A DNA stretch of 64,000 nt from Acinetobacter sp. XH1741 (GCF_041021895.1 NZ_CP157428.1:1488001-1552000), one strand, 5' to 3'. Shown: positions 1-8,791, counted from the first letter of the stretch. Notes: generated from the letters alone by a model not told the origin. Numbers and translations: made by a program.

Positions 1-200
1 GTCAGGTGCCATTCGGTAATGAGTTGAGGTAAAGCAAAGGCAATCGCAAGAACAGTATAAGCGTCAAAAAAGGTCGCTATACCAATGGTAATTCGCATAA
101 ATTGCATTCGACCAGTGACGGGTAGCCGTTCAAGTCTTGCAATAATTTCCGCATTTTTTTGATGATGACTAATTTGTTCTACATCCGCTAGATTTGTCAT
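1..200 (-). CDS. MFS transporter, N-terminal part (cut by window edge)
   Basis: Only the first 66 codons are present; the gene runs off the left edge. The protein begins MTNLADVEQISHHQK and continues through RLERLPVTGRMQFM into a first membrane segment containing FFDAYTVLAIAFALPQL. A charged leader with L-P-x-T-x-x-x, followed by a TM1 that starts with an acidic residue (F-D-A-Y), is typical of the aromatic acid:H+ symporter and metabolite:H+ symporter branches of the major facilitator superfamily. It lies downstream of the DapA-like aldolase on the same strand, but a terminator separates them. It may import the substrate of that aldolase pathway. The family is fairly sure, the substrate unknown. 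Confidence 0.75.
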   Translation of the reverse strand, partial: MTNLADVEQISHHQKNAEIIARLERLPVTGRMQFMRITIGIATFFDAYTVLAIAFALPQLITEWHL

Positions 201-333
201 CTTCTATCTCCTTATCACTACATTCCTCGTAGTTTTGTTGTTCTATTTCGCACTACCTGTTCACCACAGTTTGCATGCTTTTATTATTATTTTTAAGAGA
301 CATGCCCAATGTTTGGCCTCAGGCAGCGTACAG

Positions 334-361
334 GAAAAAAAGGCTAGCGTACATGCTAGCC
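334..361 (-). terminator. Intrinsic terminator of the DapA-like gene
   Basis: A 7-bp GC-containing stem, GGCTAGC (342-348) with GCTAGCC (355-361), is followed on the minus strand by a run of seven T. It starts about 10 bases after the aldolase stop codon. Confidence 0.85.
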
Positions 362-371
362 CGAATCGAAT

Positions 372-1316
372 TTAAGCAACGGCTTGGGTTAAATCGACCT
401 TGCCAATTCCCGCTTGACGCATCGCATCATGAATTTCTTGCTCAGCACCCTCTGCAAGTGGAAGCAATGGTGAACGCACAGTGGCATGGTCCAAAATTCC
501 GCGAGCAACTAATGCATGTTTAAGCGCGACCGTGCCTTCCATGTGTGAACCACGGTGATAGACATTGCGAGTCACTGGTAATAATTGGTCGTGAATAGCG
601 CGTGCTTTAGCGTAATCTTTGGCTTTACCTGCTTTAATCATTTCAATTAAAAGCTCAGGAGCAATATTGCCGTAGCCAACCAAAGCGCCGTCTACATCAA
701 ACATGGTGTGAAGCAGATATTCATCGTGGCAAGTCAACACTTGTAAGTCTGGACGTTCACGGCGAATAATCGGAATTTCAACATCCCAGCGGCGCATGTT
801 ACGTACACCATTTTTCATGGCAAACACACCTGGCTGTGCAGAAATATCAAGTAGAGTTTCTAGATCGTAAGTGGCTTTAGTCGCATCTGGATATTGGAAT
901 AAAATAGATGGTAAACCGCTTTCTTCATAAATCGCTTTATAGCGGTCTTGTGGTGCGCCTTTTTGATAGCCAAAACGTAACCAACCATGTGAAGGGTAAA
1001 TTAAACCTGCCGAAGCACCAGCACTCACGGCACGTTTTGCTTCTTCTGCTGCAACAGAAGTACCTTCGAGTGTAATCCCTGCGATTACCGGAATTTTATT
1101 ATCTACAGATTTAACAAAGCTTTCGATGACCTGCATTTGTTCTTTTTGCGACAAGAATGTTCCTTCACCTGCATGCCCAAGAACAACCAAGCCTTTCACA
1201 CCATCAATACTGCCTAACCATGAACCTAAACGTTGAATCGCATCATGGTCTACTTGTCCGTCACGGGTAAAAGGAGTCACAGGTGCTGGGGTCAATCCAC
1301 GTAAATCTAAACTCAT
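372..1316 (-). CDS. Dihydrodipicolinate synthase (DapA)-superfamily aldolase/lyase
   Basis: A 314-aa class I aldolase of the DapA/N-acetylneuraminate lyase superfamily, a TIM barrel that makes or breaks a bond to pyruvate through a lysine Schiff base. The likely Schiff-base lysine is K168 (in VFAMKNG) and the partner tyrosine is Y142 (in LFQYPDATK). The DapA substrate motif GTTGE is replaced by GHAGEG at 47-52, so it is probably not the lysine-biosynthesis enzyme but a catabolic hydratase-aldolase or sugar-acid dehydratase. An AGGAAG ribosome site precedes the ATG. The LysR gene is divergent and an MFS gene follows on the same strand, which suggests a small inducible catabolic locus. The reaction cannot be named from sequence alone. 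Confidence 0.85.
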   Translation of the reverse strand: MSLDLRGLTPAPVTPFTRDGQVDHDAIQRLGSWLGSIDGVKGLVVLGHAGEGTFLSQKEQMQVIESFVKSVDNKIPVIAGITLEGTSVAAEEAKRAVSAGASAGLIYPSHGWLRFGYQKGAPQDRYKAIYEESGLPSILFQYPDATKATYDLETLLDISAQPGVFAMKNGVRNMRRWDVEIPIIRRERPDLQVLTCHDEYLLHTMFDVDGALVGYGNIAPELLIEMIKAGKAKDYAKARAIHDQLLPVTRNVYHRGSHMEGTVALKHALVARGILDHATVRSPLLPLAEGAEQEIHDAMRQAGIGKVDLTQAVA

Positions 1317-1411
1317 AATCGTACTTCCTATACAGTTTAATTAAATATTCTCTGGTTCTTAATCTGACTTAAATCGTGTTGTAGAGAACATGATTGGAGT
1401 ATAGAAATAGG

Positions 1412-1470
1412 TGAGCTATATAGGAATTACTAATTCTTGAATTTCAGTTATACTGAAAATGTATAGCTCA
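1412..1470. promoter_or_regulatory. Inverted repeats in the LysR/aldolase divergent promoter
   Basis: TTTCAG-TTATA-CTGAAA at 1442-1458 is a perfect dyad with the T-N11-A form of LysR-type binding sites. It is flanked by a second perfect 9-bp inverted pair, TGAGCTATA (1412-1420) and TATAGCTCA (1462-1470). The location between two divergent genes, one of them a LysR regulator, makes this the likely activator and autorepression site. Binding is inferred. Confidence 0.55.
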
Positions 1471-1501
1471 AAAGTGCAAGTTTACGATTTAGGAAGAATC
1501 G

Positions 1502-2392
1502 ATGAATTATGAATTATGGAAAATATTTTTAGATGCGGTGGAACTCGGTAGCTTAAGCAAAGTCGCGATGCTGCATAACACCAACCAACCGCAAATTAGT
1601 CGGCAAATGAACGAGCTTGAGGCGCAATGTGGTGGACGTTTGTTTAACCGAACTGGACGCGGTGTCGAACTCACCGATTTAGGCCAACATTTACTTCCTA
1701 AAATTCGTTCATGGCTGAATGTGACCGACCAACTTAATAATGAAATTTTGCACTCGACCGATACCCCGATTGGTACGGTTCGTATCGCCAGTTTGCCGTC
1801 TACTTCTCATCCTTTGCTATCGACTCTCTATAAAGTGCTTCAAGAGAAATATCCCTTAATTAAACTGTCGGTGCGTGAAGGGCAAGGCGTGCATTTAGAA
1901 AAATGGCTTGAAGATGGCAGCGTCGATTTAGCCATACTTTATCGGTTTAACCCGACACCAAAACAGGGTGATGTTTATCTTACCCAAGCCGATACTTACT
2001 TAGTCGGTTGTGAAGGAGATGTGCTTACTCAGGCAAATGAAGTCGAATTTAAAGAGGTCAGTCAGTTACCACTGGTCACTTTTTGCAGGCCAAGTAACTG
2101 GCGCAATTTTTTAGACCACATGGCTTATGAAAATGGGGTAGACCTGAACATTGTGTTTGAGGCTGACTCGATTAGTTTACAAACCCATTTGGTTGCCGAA
2201 TCTCGCATGTATACCATGCTAGGGCCACAAGCTTTAAAAAAGGCCAGCCAATACACCCCAATTCAAGCTGCAAAAATCATTAATCCAGCCCTAAAGCGCT
2301 ATATTTCTTTGTCTATTTCTAAACAGGGCTATTTAACGCCTGCTTGTAAGGCAGTGATGGAAGAAATTAGAAAGCTGGCCGATTTGCTTTAA
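1502..2392 (+). CDS. LysR-family transcriptional regulator
   Basis: A 296-aa protein of typical LysR length. The N-terminal winged helix-turn-helix (about residues 1-60) contains ELGSLSKVAMLHNTNQPQISRQMNELE and FNRTGRGVELTDLG. The remainder is a periplasmic-binding-protein-like effector domain. It is transcribed divergently from the DapA-like aldolase, so it most likely controls that gene and perhaps the MFS gene beyond, with a pathway metabolite as co-inducer. The effector is unknown. Confidence 0.9.
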   Translation: MNYELWKIFLDAVELGSLSKVAMLHNTNQPQISRQMNELEAQCGGRLFNRTGRGVELTDLGQHLLPKIRSWLNVTDQLNNEILHSTDTPIGTVRIASLPSTSHPLLSTLYKVLQEKYPLIKLSVREGQGVHLEKWLEDGSVDLAILYRFNPTPKQGDVYLTQADTYLVGCEGDVLTQANEVEFKEVSQLPLVTFCRPSNWRNFLDHMAYENGVDLNIVFEADSISLQTHLVAESRMYTMLGPQALKKASQYTPIQAAKIINPALKRYISLSISKQGYLTPACKAVMEEIRKLADLL

Positions 2393-2405
2393 TCAACGCG
2401 TAGCT

Positions 2406-2681
2406 TTATGGCTGGCACTGTTGCATTGTACGCAGCATGGTTTTCACAAAATCACGTGGTACTTCTGGGCTTTGTAGACTTAAACTGCCAAGTTTATGCA
2501 TAAATTTAGGAGAGTATTGACGCTCTAAACGGTGGTAAATACACAGACAACTTGAGCGGCTATGTCCGGCTGTAATGCATTTTAAATAAAAGTCACGCTG
2601 TGCGGGATGCTTGTAGCCAGCAGAGGCAAGCGATACAAATAATAATCCACCTAAAAAAACTAAAAAATTATAAAAAGACAT
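2406..2681 (-). CDS. Small secreted cysteine-containing protein, unknown function
   Basis: About 91 aa from the ATG at 2681, which begins MSFYNFLVFLGGLLFVSLASA, a Sec signal peptide with an A-S-A cleavage site. The longer ORF start would add a charged leader, and AAGGA lies directly before this ATG. The mature part (about 70 aa) has four cysteines: three in the C-x(9)-C-x-C region (KCITAGHSRSSCLCIY) and one near the C-terminus (MQQCQP). These could form two periplasmic disulfides. It is convergent with the LysR gene, only 13 bases away. I do not recognise the family. Confidence 0.65.
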   Translation of the reverse strand: MSFYNFLVFLGGLLFVSLASAGYKHPAQRDFYLKCITAGHSRSSCLCIYHRLERQYSPKFMHKLGSLSLQSPEVPRDFVKTMLRTMQQCQP

Positions 2682-2997
2682 GTTCCTTCTCTTTGTTTTT
2701 TCTTTATCAATCACTTAGCACAAAGTTATTTGTGCGAAATACTGGCAAAACTCACGGCTTCATCATAGTCAGAACGGTTTTAGAGGTCAAATTGATTTGA
2801 AGATGAAAAACATTTTGTGATTTAAAAAGAGACAAATCACATTGTTGCTGTTTTGAAGACAGTGTTGCGACATTAAACACCCTATGTTTTTACATGCTTT
2901 TTTGTTTTTATAAATGCTTTAGCTTTGATTTGTTTTTAGATTTTTTAAAACATCTTTGTACCGAATGTAATGACTTTAAAATAACAGGATGCAGCTT

Positions 2998-3705
2998 ATG
3001 CCAGAGACCTCAAATCAGCAAGAGACACAAAGTACATGGGCCATATGTCGAGATCCTGTTTTACTGACAATGGTGGGTGGGGCAATTGATACCATTGGCT
3101 TTATTGCATTATTTGGTTTTTTTACTGCGCACGTTACAGGTAACTTGGTACTGGCAGGGGCAGCCTTAGTAAAAGGCGGTACGGGAGTATGGATTAAGCT
3201 TGCTGCTATTCCACTATTTATTTTGACTGTGGTGATTACCAAACTGTTAATTGACCGTAGTCAGGTCAAACACAAAACGCTGTCTTATTTATTTTTATTT
3301 GAAGCTATTTTCCTGTTTGCCTTTATGGTGTCAGGGCTGTACTTCGAGCCATTTAAAAATGCCGATGCAATTACCGTTGCCCTCACGGGGGGACTTGGTC
3401 TAATTGCCTTGGCTATTCGTAATACTTCCAGTAAAACGCTTATTAAAAATATTAGCCCAAGTACCATGATGACAGGCAACACCACTCAGCTTGGTATAGA
3501 TATTGCCAACTTGCTCAAAAACAATAATGAAGCCAATCGGGCAAGCTTGCTTAAAAGTGCCAGTATTGTCATTGGCTTTGTGATTGGTGCTTTTATGGGG
3601 GCTGTGCTGTATGTTTATTTTGACTTTTGGAGTGTAGCGCCGTTTATTTTACCTATACTCTATTTTTCGTATTTGGCTTCACAGCAGAAGTTTAAACAAG
3701 CTTAA
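2998..3705 (+). CDS. YoaK/DUF1275-family membrane protein
   Basis: About 235 aa with six or so hydrophobic segments. The DUF1275 hallmarks are visible: GGAIDTIGFIALFGFFTAHVTGNLVLAG near the N-terminus and the second-half counterpart STMMTGNTTQLGIDIA. The family is widespread and poorly characterised, and transport has been proposed. I place the start at the ATG at 2998 rather than 2989 because ACAGG (2985-2988 region) is correctly spaced for 2998 and would overlap the earlier ATG. A terminator follows. It stands alone. Confidence 0.8.
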   Translation: MPETSNQQETQSTWAICRDPVLLTMVGGAIDTIGFIALFGFFTAHVTGNLVLAGAALVKGGTGVWIKLAAIPLFILTVVITKLLIDRSQVKHKTLSYLFLFEAIFLFAFMVSGLYFEPFKNADAITVALTGGLGLIALAIRNTSSKTLIKNISPSTMMTGNTTQLGIDIANLLKNNNEANRASLLKSASIVIGFVIGAFMGAVLYVYFDFWSVAPFILPILYFSYLASQQKFKQA

Positions 3706-3721
3706 AAGTAGTTGTTCAAAT

Positions 3722-3757
3722 AGCCTGAATTTAAACGAATTCGGGCTTTTATTTTTT
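3722..3757 (+). terminator. Intrinsic terminator after the DUF1275 gene
   Basis: A 10-bp stem, AGCCTGAATT (3722-3731) with AATTCGGGCT (3738-3747, one G-U pair), is followed by a T-rich tract. Confidence 0.85.
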
Positions 3758-3853
3758 GAATAAATGGCAATCAAAGCTGAGCTGAAATTGTTCGTTCACA
3801 GCTTTACAGGCATAATGATGCATGGGGAAATACACTCGCGAAAGGAATGCGCA

Positions 3854-5764
3854 ATGACAAAGTCTAGCCATTATTTCATGCTCACAATAATGGGACTGCT
3901 CAGCGGTTGTCAGGTCATTCATTTAAAAGAAAGTAACTTAAGTAGCGCGTTAAAAAGTAAAAATGAAAGTATTTTGACCGACGGTACCTTAAGTCATCAA
4001 ACGCAAAACTTGCTGTACTTGGTCAAAAAAAATGAAAAAACCTGCCTGCAAAATTTTGATGATTGTTTAAAGCAAGTACAAAGCCTGTCTGAAAATAGCA
4101 GCAGAGAAGAGCGTTATGCTGCACTCAGTGAAATTTATTTGGCAAAAGCTTTAGACGTTGGGCGTAGTAGTCAGTGTAATAGCAGTAAAAGTAATGGTTG
4201 TGTTGAGCAAGAGCTGGCTTTATATGATAAGAGCTTGCGCTATAGCTATGTTTATTTGTTTGACTCAGAAGAGTCGCCTTTCGACCGAGTGTTCGACCAT
4301 CGCCAAAATCAGGTACGTATTTTTTATAACGTGGCTTTGTCGAAGCTTATGACCACGTATTTTAATCATTTAAATACGCTTCATTTTCCCCCTTTGCTCA
4401 AAGCAGACGGGCATGAGTACCATGTCAATTTTGATCATGCCTTAGATGTACAAAACATTGAGGTCGATACTTTTCGCTCCAGCTATAACATGAACTTTTC
4501 AGGGTTCAATACCGTTAACCGTAGGGACGGTTTAGGCGCAGAGTTTATTGTTGGACGTAAGGAGCATGATGTAAATCATGGTTTCATTTTAGACCCCGAT
4601 ACTTTTTATGCTCACGAGACGAATTCCAATATTCATTTGCCACGTTTCTTTCCCGTGACGGCCATTGCTTATCCAAAACAAAAAGCGACAGCAGAACAGG
4701 TGATTGCTGGGGCAGACTTAGAAATTGCCATGTTCGACCCGTACCGAAAGGATCGTGTAAAGGTTGAAGGTGTGGATTATCCGCTGACTGCAAACTATTC
4801 GGCACCTTATGGGCTGTGGCTGTCAAAATATAATTTAGGTGCGGCGGGTTATTGGTCTTTAGTGAATAAAGAATCTAATTTGATCATGCCGCATTTATAT
4901 ATGCTAGAACCCTTTAACCCCAATAAAAAAATCATTGTGTTTATTCATGGTTTGGCAAGTAGCCCAGAAGCGTGGGTGAGCCTAACTAACGACATTATGG
5001 GCGATGCCGAATTAAGGAATAATTATCAAGTTTGGCAGGTGTTTTACTCAACCAATATGCCAATTTTTGAAAGTCGTTTTCAGATTTATTCTTTGCTGAA
5101 TCAGGCTTTTCAAAACATTGCCAAAGACAGTTATGCTGCACACGATGCTGTGTTAGTCGGGCATAGTATGGGCGGAGTGATTAGCCGATTATTGGTAAGC
5201 GATGCCGATGTTACGGAGCAAGCCATGCAAAAAATGAATGAAGCCCAATTAAACCGTTTAAAAGAAAATCCGGTAATTCGAGAGCGTTTTCAGTTCAAAA
5301 GTTTGCCCTATTTTAAGCGGGTTGTTTTTGTGTCAGCACCGCATCATGGTACTGACTATGCCGACAGCTGGTTTACCCAAATTGCCCGCCGTGTTATCCG
5401 TTTACCGGCTGACTTTTTTATTGCAGTTGAAATGAGAGATGAGAAAAATACAAAACTCAGAAAGGGCTTAATTGAAAATGGAGCGAGTAATTTAAGTCGT
5501 TTTTCTAACTTTATGCAGCTCACCCAAGCCATTCAGCCATCGTCCAACGTGGTCTATCACTCGATTATGGGTAATATAAATGGCACCACAGATAAGTCCA
5601 AAATGAGTGATGGGATTGTGCCTTATCAAAGTTCACATTTGGGTGGCGAGCAGTCAGAGCTGATTATTAAAGGTGGGCATTCGATTCAAACCACACCAGA
5701 GGCGATTTTAGAATTACGCCGTATTTTAAGATTGCATTTAAAGCAGTCACAGTCTGCAAAATAG
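3854..5764 (+). CDS. Large lipoprotein alpha/beta hydrolase (lipase/PGAP1-like)
   Basis: The ATG at 3854 has AAAGGAA seven bases upstream and gives a 636-aa protein starting MTKSSHYFMLTIMGLLSGCQ, a lipoprotein signal with lipobox LLSGC; the longer ORF adds a non-signal leader. The first ~350 residues have no motif I recognise. The C-terminal part is an alpha/beta hydrolase: FIHGLASSPEAW (oxyanion region), GHSMGGVISR (nucleophile Ser), HHGTDYADSW, an acid in SDGIVPY and a histidine in GGHSIQT. The fold resembles triacylglycerol lipases and PGAP1-like esterases. Expected at a membrane face or in the periplasm, acting on a lipid or ester; the substrate is unknown. It is monocistronic. Confidence 0.8.
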   Translation: MTKSSHYFMLTIMGLLSGCQVIHLKESNLSSALKSKNESILTDGTLSHQTQNLLYLVKKNEKTCLQNFDDCLKQVQSLSENSSREERYAALSEIYLAKALDVGRSSQCNSSKSNGCVEQELALYDKSLRYSYVYLFDSEESPFDRVFDHRQNQVRIFYNVALSKLMTTYFNHLNTLHFPPLLKADGHEYHVNFDHALDVQNIEVDTFRSSYNMNFSGFNTVNRRDGLGAEFIVGRKEHDVNHGFILDPDTFYAHETNSNIHLPRFFPVTAIAYPKQKATAEQVIAGADLEIAMFDPYRKDRVKVEGVDYPLTANYSAPYGLWLSKYNLGAAGYWSLVNKESNLIMPHLYMLEPFNPNKKIIVFIHGLASSPEAWVSLTNDIMGDAELRNNYQVWQVFYSTNMPIFESRFQIYSLLNQAFQNIAKDSYAAHDAVLVGHSMGGVISRLLVSDADVTEQAMQKMNEAQLNRLKENPVIRERFQFKSLPYFKRVVFVSAPHHGTDYADSWFTQIARRVIRLPADFFIAVEMRDEKNTKLRKGLIENGASNLSRFSNFMQLTQAIQPSSNVVYHSIMGNINGTTDKSKMSDGIVPYQSSHLGGEQSELIIKGGHSIQTTPEAILELRRILRLHLKQSQSAK

Positions 5765-5777
5765 AGAGCATTTAATT

Positions 5778-5813
5778 GAAAAAAACCACTGCTGAAATGG
5801 GGCAACAGTGGTT
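5778..5813 (-). terminator. Intrinsic terminator of the permease gene
   Basis: A perfect 8-bp stem, AACCACTG (5784-5791) with CAGTGGTT (5806-5813), is followed by a T run on the minus strand. It also sits in the gap after the convergent hydrolase gene. Confidence 0.8.
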
Positions 5814-5820
5814 GAGGTGA

Positions 5821-7155
5821 TTAATTGAGTTGGTTTTGTTTAAGCGATTTTTTATGCTCAAAGTAGCTGATTGAAAAAATAACCAAGCCGACCAAATACA
5901 ACACGCCAGACAACAGCAGTAAGTCTAACCCTGCGGCATAGAGCAACCAAAGCGCATAGATTGAAGCAACGCTTGCAATGGCAATATGTGGTGTGCGTTT
6001 GTGGCGAATTGATTCTTTAAGATAAAAAGCCGACACCAGAAAATAAGGCAGCAAAATCATGACCGATGAAATCAATAAAAGCTGAGTATAGTTTTTATTG
6101 AAAAAATACACGGCAATGAGTGAACCTTGCACCACAATCGTTGTGAGCCAAAGTGATGAAATGGGTACGTTGTTCTGATTATTCTTTAAAAATAATTTAG
6201 GGAATGCACCATTTTTTGCAGCCAAAAATGGAATTTCGGTCGCAAATAACGTCCAGCTTAAATAAGACGAAGAAACAGAAATAATCAACCCGATGGTAAT
6301 AATGACAGTACCCGGTAGACCGATCAGTTGCTGCAAAATGGTCGCCATCGATGGGTTATGCATGCCTGCAAGCGCTTCACGACTCACCACACCATAAGCC
6401 AATACGGTGACCATTACATAAAAACTTAACGCCAGTAACACACCTAAAATGGTCGCTTTACCAATGTCATTACGGTTTTTTGCGCGTGATGATAAAACCA
6501 CAGCACCTTCAATACCTGTAAATACCCAAAGGGTAATCAGCATCAGGTCTTTAACTTGCTGCCAAAGCGGAACTTTTAAAGAGAAATCATTTAAGTTGAG
6601 TTTGAATAAATCAAACTTAAAGGCAATGAAAGTAAAGAAGATGAAAACCACCATTGGAATGATTTTGGCAATGGTGGCCAATAAATTCACTACAGCAGCT
6701 TCTTTAATACCTCGGCTCACTAACCAATGTACCAGCCATACAAAAATACTTGAACCAATCAGGGAATAAAGCGTATTGCCTTCACCAAAAATAATATGGT
6801 CTTTGCTGTCGGTAAACATACCAACACCTGAAAAGGCAATCACGACATACCCTACAATACCAATGGTGGTACACAACCAATAACCCCACGCCGAGCAAAA
6901 CCCAATCAGGTCTCCAAAACCTTCTCGCGCATAGTTATAAATACCGCCGTCTAGGTCTGGTCGTTGGCGGGTCAAATGCAATAGCGTGAGCGCCAAGAAA
7001 ATAATGCCGACTCCGGTAATGAGCCATGCAACAAGAAGGGCAGAGCCGTTGGCAACCTGAGCCATATTTTGGGGGAGGCTAAATACACCTGACCCCACCA
7101 TAGAGCTAAATACCAACGCTGTAAGAGACAATAATCCGATTTTGGCAGCAGACAT
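5821..7155 (-). CDS. APC-family amino acid permease (ArcD/AdiC-like)
   Basis: A 444-aa, about 12-TM transporter. The N-terminal LTALVFSSMVGSGVFSLPQNMA is the TM1 signature of basic amino acid/polyamine antiporters such as arginine/ornithine exchangers. The downstream region with VFTGIEGAVVLSSRAKNRNDIGKAT also fits this group. It lies five bases downstream of the homocysteine S-methyltransferase gene on the same strand, so the two are almost certainly one transcript. In enterobacteria the equivalent pair mmuP-mmuM takes up and uses S-methylmethionine, but the permease there is of a different APC subgroup. S-methylmethionine, a cationic amino acid, is therefore a reasonable inferred substrate. 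Confidence 0.85.
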   Translation of the reverse strand: MSAAKIGLLSLTALVFSSMVGSGVFSLPQNMAQVANGSALLVAWLITGVGIIFLALTLLHLTRQRPDLDGGIYNYAREGFGDLIGFCSAWGYWLCTTIGIVGYVVIAFSGVGMFTDSKDHIIFGEGNTLYSLIGSSIFVWLVHWLVSRGIKEAAVVNLLATIAKIIPMVVFIFFTFIAFKFDLFKLNLNDFSLKVPLWQQVKDLMLITLWVFTGIEGAVVLSSRAKNRNDIGKATILGVLLALSFYVMVTVLAYGVVSREALAGMHNPSMATILQQLIGLPGTVIITIGLIISVSSSYLSWTLFATEIPFLAAKNGAFPKLFLKNNQNNVPISSLWLTTIVVQGSLIAVYFFNKNYTQLLLISSVMILLPYFLVSAFYLKESIRHKRTPHIAIASVASIYALWLLYAAGLDLLLLSGVLYLVGLVIFSISYFEHKKSLKQNQLN

Positions 7156-7160
7156 GGTAT

Positions 7161-8039
7161 TTATTCTTTAAAAAATTGAGAAAGTTCAGCAATGTGTTCT
7201 GGGCCAATACCACAGCAACCGCCAACTAGACTTGCACCTGCTTGCTGCCATTGTTTTGCAAAACCAAGATAAGCCGGCGCATCTAAGTCTTTACGGATTT
7301 CATCCAGACCATCGTTGGCAGTAGCACTTTCATCTTGCGGTGGGAAAGCGTTGGCATAAGCACCAATTTGTACAGACTCTGGAATGAGTCCTTTAATTTC
7401 ATTAATCGCCTGCAAAATCACTTCAGGCTGACAGCAGTTAAACAATACGGCTTTGGCATTTGATTTGTTTATAAACTCAGCCACTTGTTGCATGGTTTCG
7501 CCAGAACGAAGGAGTGCTTGTTCATGTTTGATTTCATCTTGCAGCGTAAAAGACACCCAATAATCTTTACCATCTTGTGGTAACAAGGCATGTACTGTTT
7601 CAACTTCTTTTAAGCAAGATTGAGTTTCAGCGAGCCAGAAATCAACCTCTGGTGCCAATGTGTTAATGATGGGCTCAGCAAGGTTTTTCGCTTGTTCAGG
7701 CTGAAACAAGTCTGCGCGGTAAGAACCAAATAAAGGGGGTAAGCAGCCGGCGATTTTGACATTTTTGCCGCTTTCTTTAACTGCATTTTTTGCTTGTTCA
7801 ATCGCAACTTTAATTAAACGCACGCCGTCAGTTTCAAAGCGTTCTTGACCAATGTGAAATGGTACAACAGCGTAGTTGTTAGTCGTAATGACTTCTGCAC
7901 CCGCGTTAATAAAGTCGAGGTGGACTTCTTTTACTGTTTCAGGAGCTTCAATGAGTGCCAGAGCAGACCATTCTGGTTGACGAAATGGAGCGCCACGACG
8001 GGCCAATTCACGGCCTAAACCACCATCTAAAATTTTCAT
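7161..8039 (-). CDS. mmuM: Homocysteine S-methyltransferase (MmuM-type)
   Basis: A 292-aa enzyme of the zinc-dependent homocysteine S-methyltransferase family, which moves a methyl group from S-methylmethionine (or S-adenosylmethionine) to homocysteine to form methionine. The N-terminus KILDGGLGRELARRG is characteristic. The zinc cysteines are visible: C202/C203 in LFNCCQPE and C275-C276 in GGCCGIGPEH. Its length equals the stand-alone enzyme and there is no folate or cobalamin domain, unlike MetH further along. First gene of a two-gene operon with the permease. The symbol is by family; the methyl donor has not been tested. Confidence 0.88.
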   Translation of the reverse strand: MKILDGGLGRELARRGAPFRQPEWSALALIEAPETVKEVHLDFINAGAEVITTNNYAVVPFHIGQERFETDGVRLIKVAIEQAKNAVKESGKNVKIAGCLPPLFGSYRADLFQPEQAKNLAEPIINTLAPEVDFWLAETQSCLKEVETVHALLPQDGKDYWVSFTLQDEIKHEQALLRSGETMQQVAEFINKSNAKAVLFNCCQPEVILQAINEIKGLIPESVQIGAYANAFPPQDESATANDGLDEIRKDLDAPAYLGFAKQWQQAGASLVGGCCGIGPEHIAELSQFFKE

Positions 8040-8255
8040 AAATTACAACGTAAAGGGAGAAAAATAATTTAGCTAATCTAGCGTGTAGATGAGGTGGGTT
8101 CAATCGCGAATATGCTCGATATATTTCTAAATAAATTAGATTGTTATGAATATTTTTTCTTAAAAGGAATTCTGTAGATGATGTTCAGTTTTACTGATGA
8201 ACTTCATGTGAAAAAGAGCGCGTATTAATTTGAAAATATAGAATGAAAAATGCCT

Positions 8256-8726
8256 TTATAAAGCACCATATTGTTGCCAGCTTTGACCTGTGTCTTGGGT
8301 TTTATAATAGGCTTGAAGTTGTTTAAGCTGTGCAAAGTGAATACCTGACCAAACCAATAAACTGATCAATATTAAAATCTTAAATACATTGCGAAGTTTA
8401 TTTAGGCGAGCAAAAGCCAGTAGAATAAAAAACAGTGCAGGTAAAAATATAAAGATTTGAACAGGGGTGAAAAACAAATGTGCAGTACTCAAATATATCG
8501 CGGCTGCACTCATCAACACATTTAAAACAGCACATAATTTTTGATATTTACCGAGCTTAAATGCATAAGCCGTAATGGCAAGTAACACGGCTGAGCTGAC
8601 ATAAATTGCGGTACCGCCAATCATCCACATGTAAAACCCGCTCAACAAAAGATAAGCCAGTAGCAAAACAAGCACGAGCTTAAAACAAAATGATAAGAGG
8701 CGAGGTGATGAGTTTAAAGGCGTCAT
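8256..8726 (-). CDS. Small membrane protein, unknown function
   Basis: A 156-aa protein with four or five predicted membrane segments (for example FCFKLVLVLLLAYLLLSGFY, AVLLAITAYAF and IFIFLPALFFILLAFA) and a short polar C-terminus with YYKTQDTGQSWQQYG. No motif assigns a function. It follows mqo's terminator rather than sharing its transcript and has its own gap on both sides. A hypothetical inner-membrane protein; that it is a real gene is likely from its length and coherent hydrophobicity. Confidence 0.65.
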   Translation of the reverse strand: MTPLNSSPRLLSFCFKLVLVLLLAYLLLSGFYMWMIGGTAIYVSSAVLLAITAYAFKLGKYQKLCAVLNVLMSAAAIYLSTAHLFFTPVQIFIFLPALFFILLAFARLNKLRNVFKILILISLLVWSGIHFAQLKQLQAYYKTQDTGQSWQQYGAL

Positions 8727-8753
8727 AGCTAGTCTAAATGTCTCAACTGTGGT

Positions 8754-8791
8754 CTAAAAAAACAAAAGGACGAATCGAAATTCATCCTTTT
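8754..8791 (-). terminator. Intrinsic terminator of mqo
   Basis: A 12-bp stem with one mismatch, AAAAGGACGAAT (8764-8775) and ATTCATCCTTTT (8780-8791), runs into a T tract on the minus strand just after the mqo stop. Confidence 0.85.

Noticed and set aside
275..523. 82-codon plus-strand frame overlapping the aldolase end
   Set aside because: It is a shadow of the minus-strand aldolase gene and terminator; no ribosome site or recognisable sequence.
2600..2800. 66-codon plus-strand frame near the small secreted gene
   Set aside because: No ribosome site, mostly antisense to the secreted protein gene, low-complexity.
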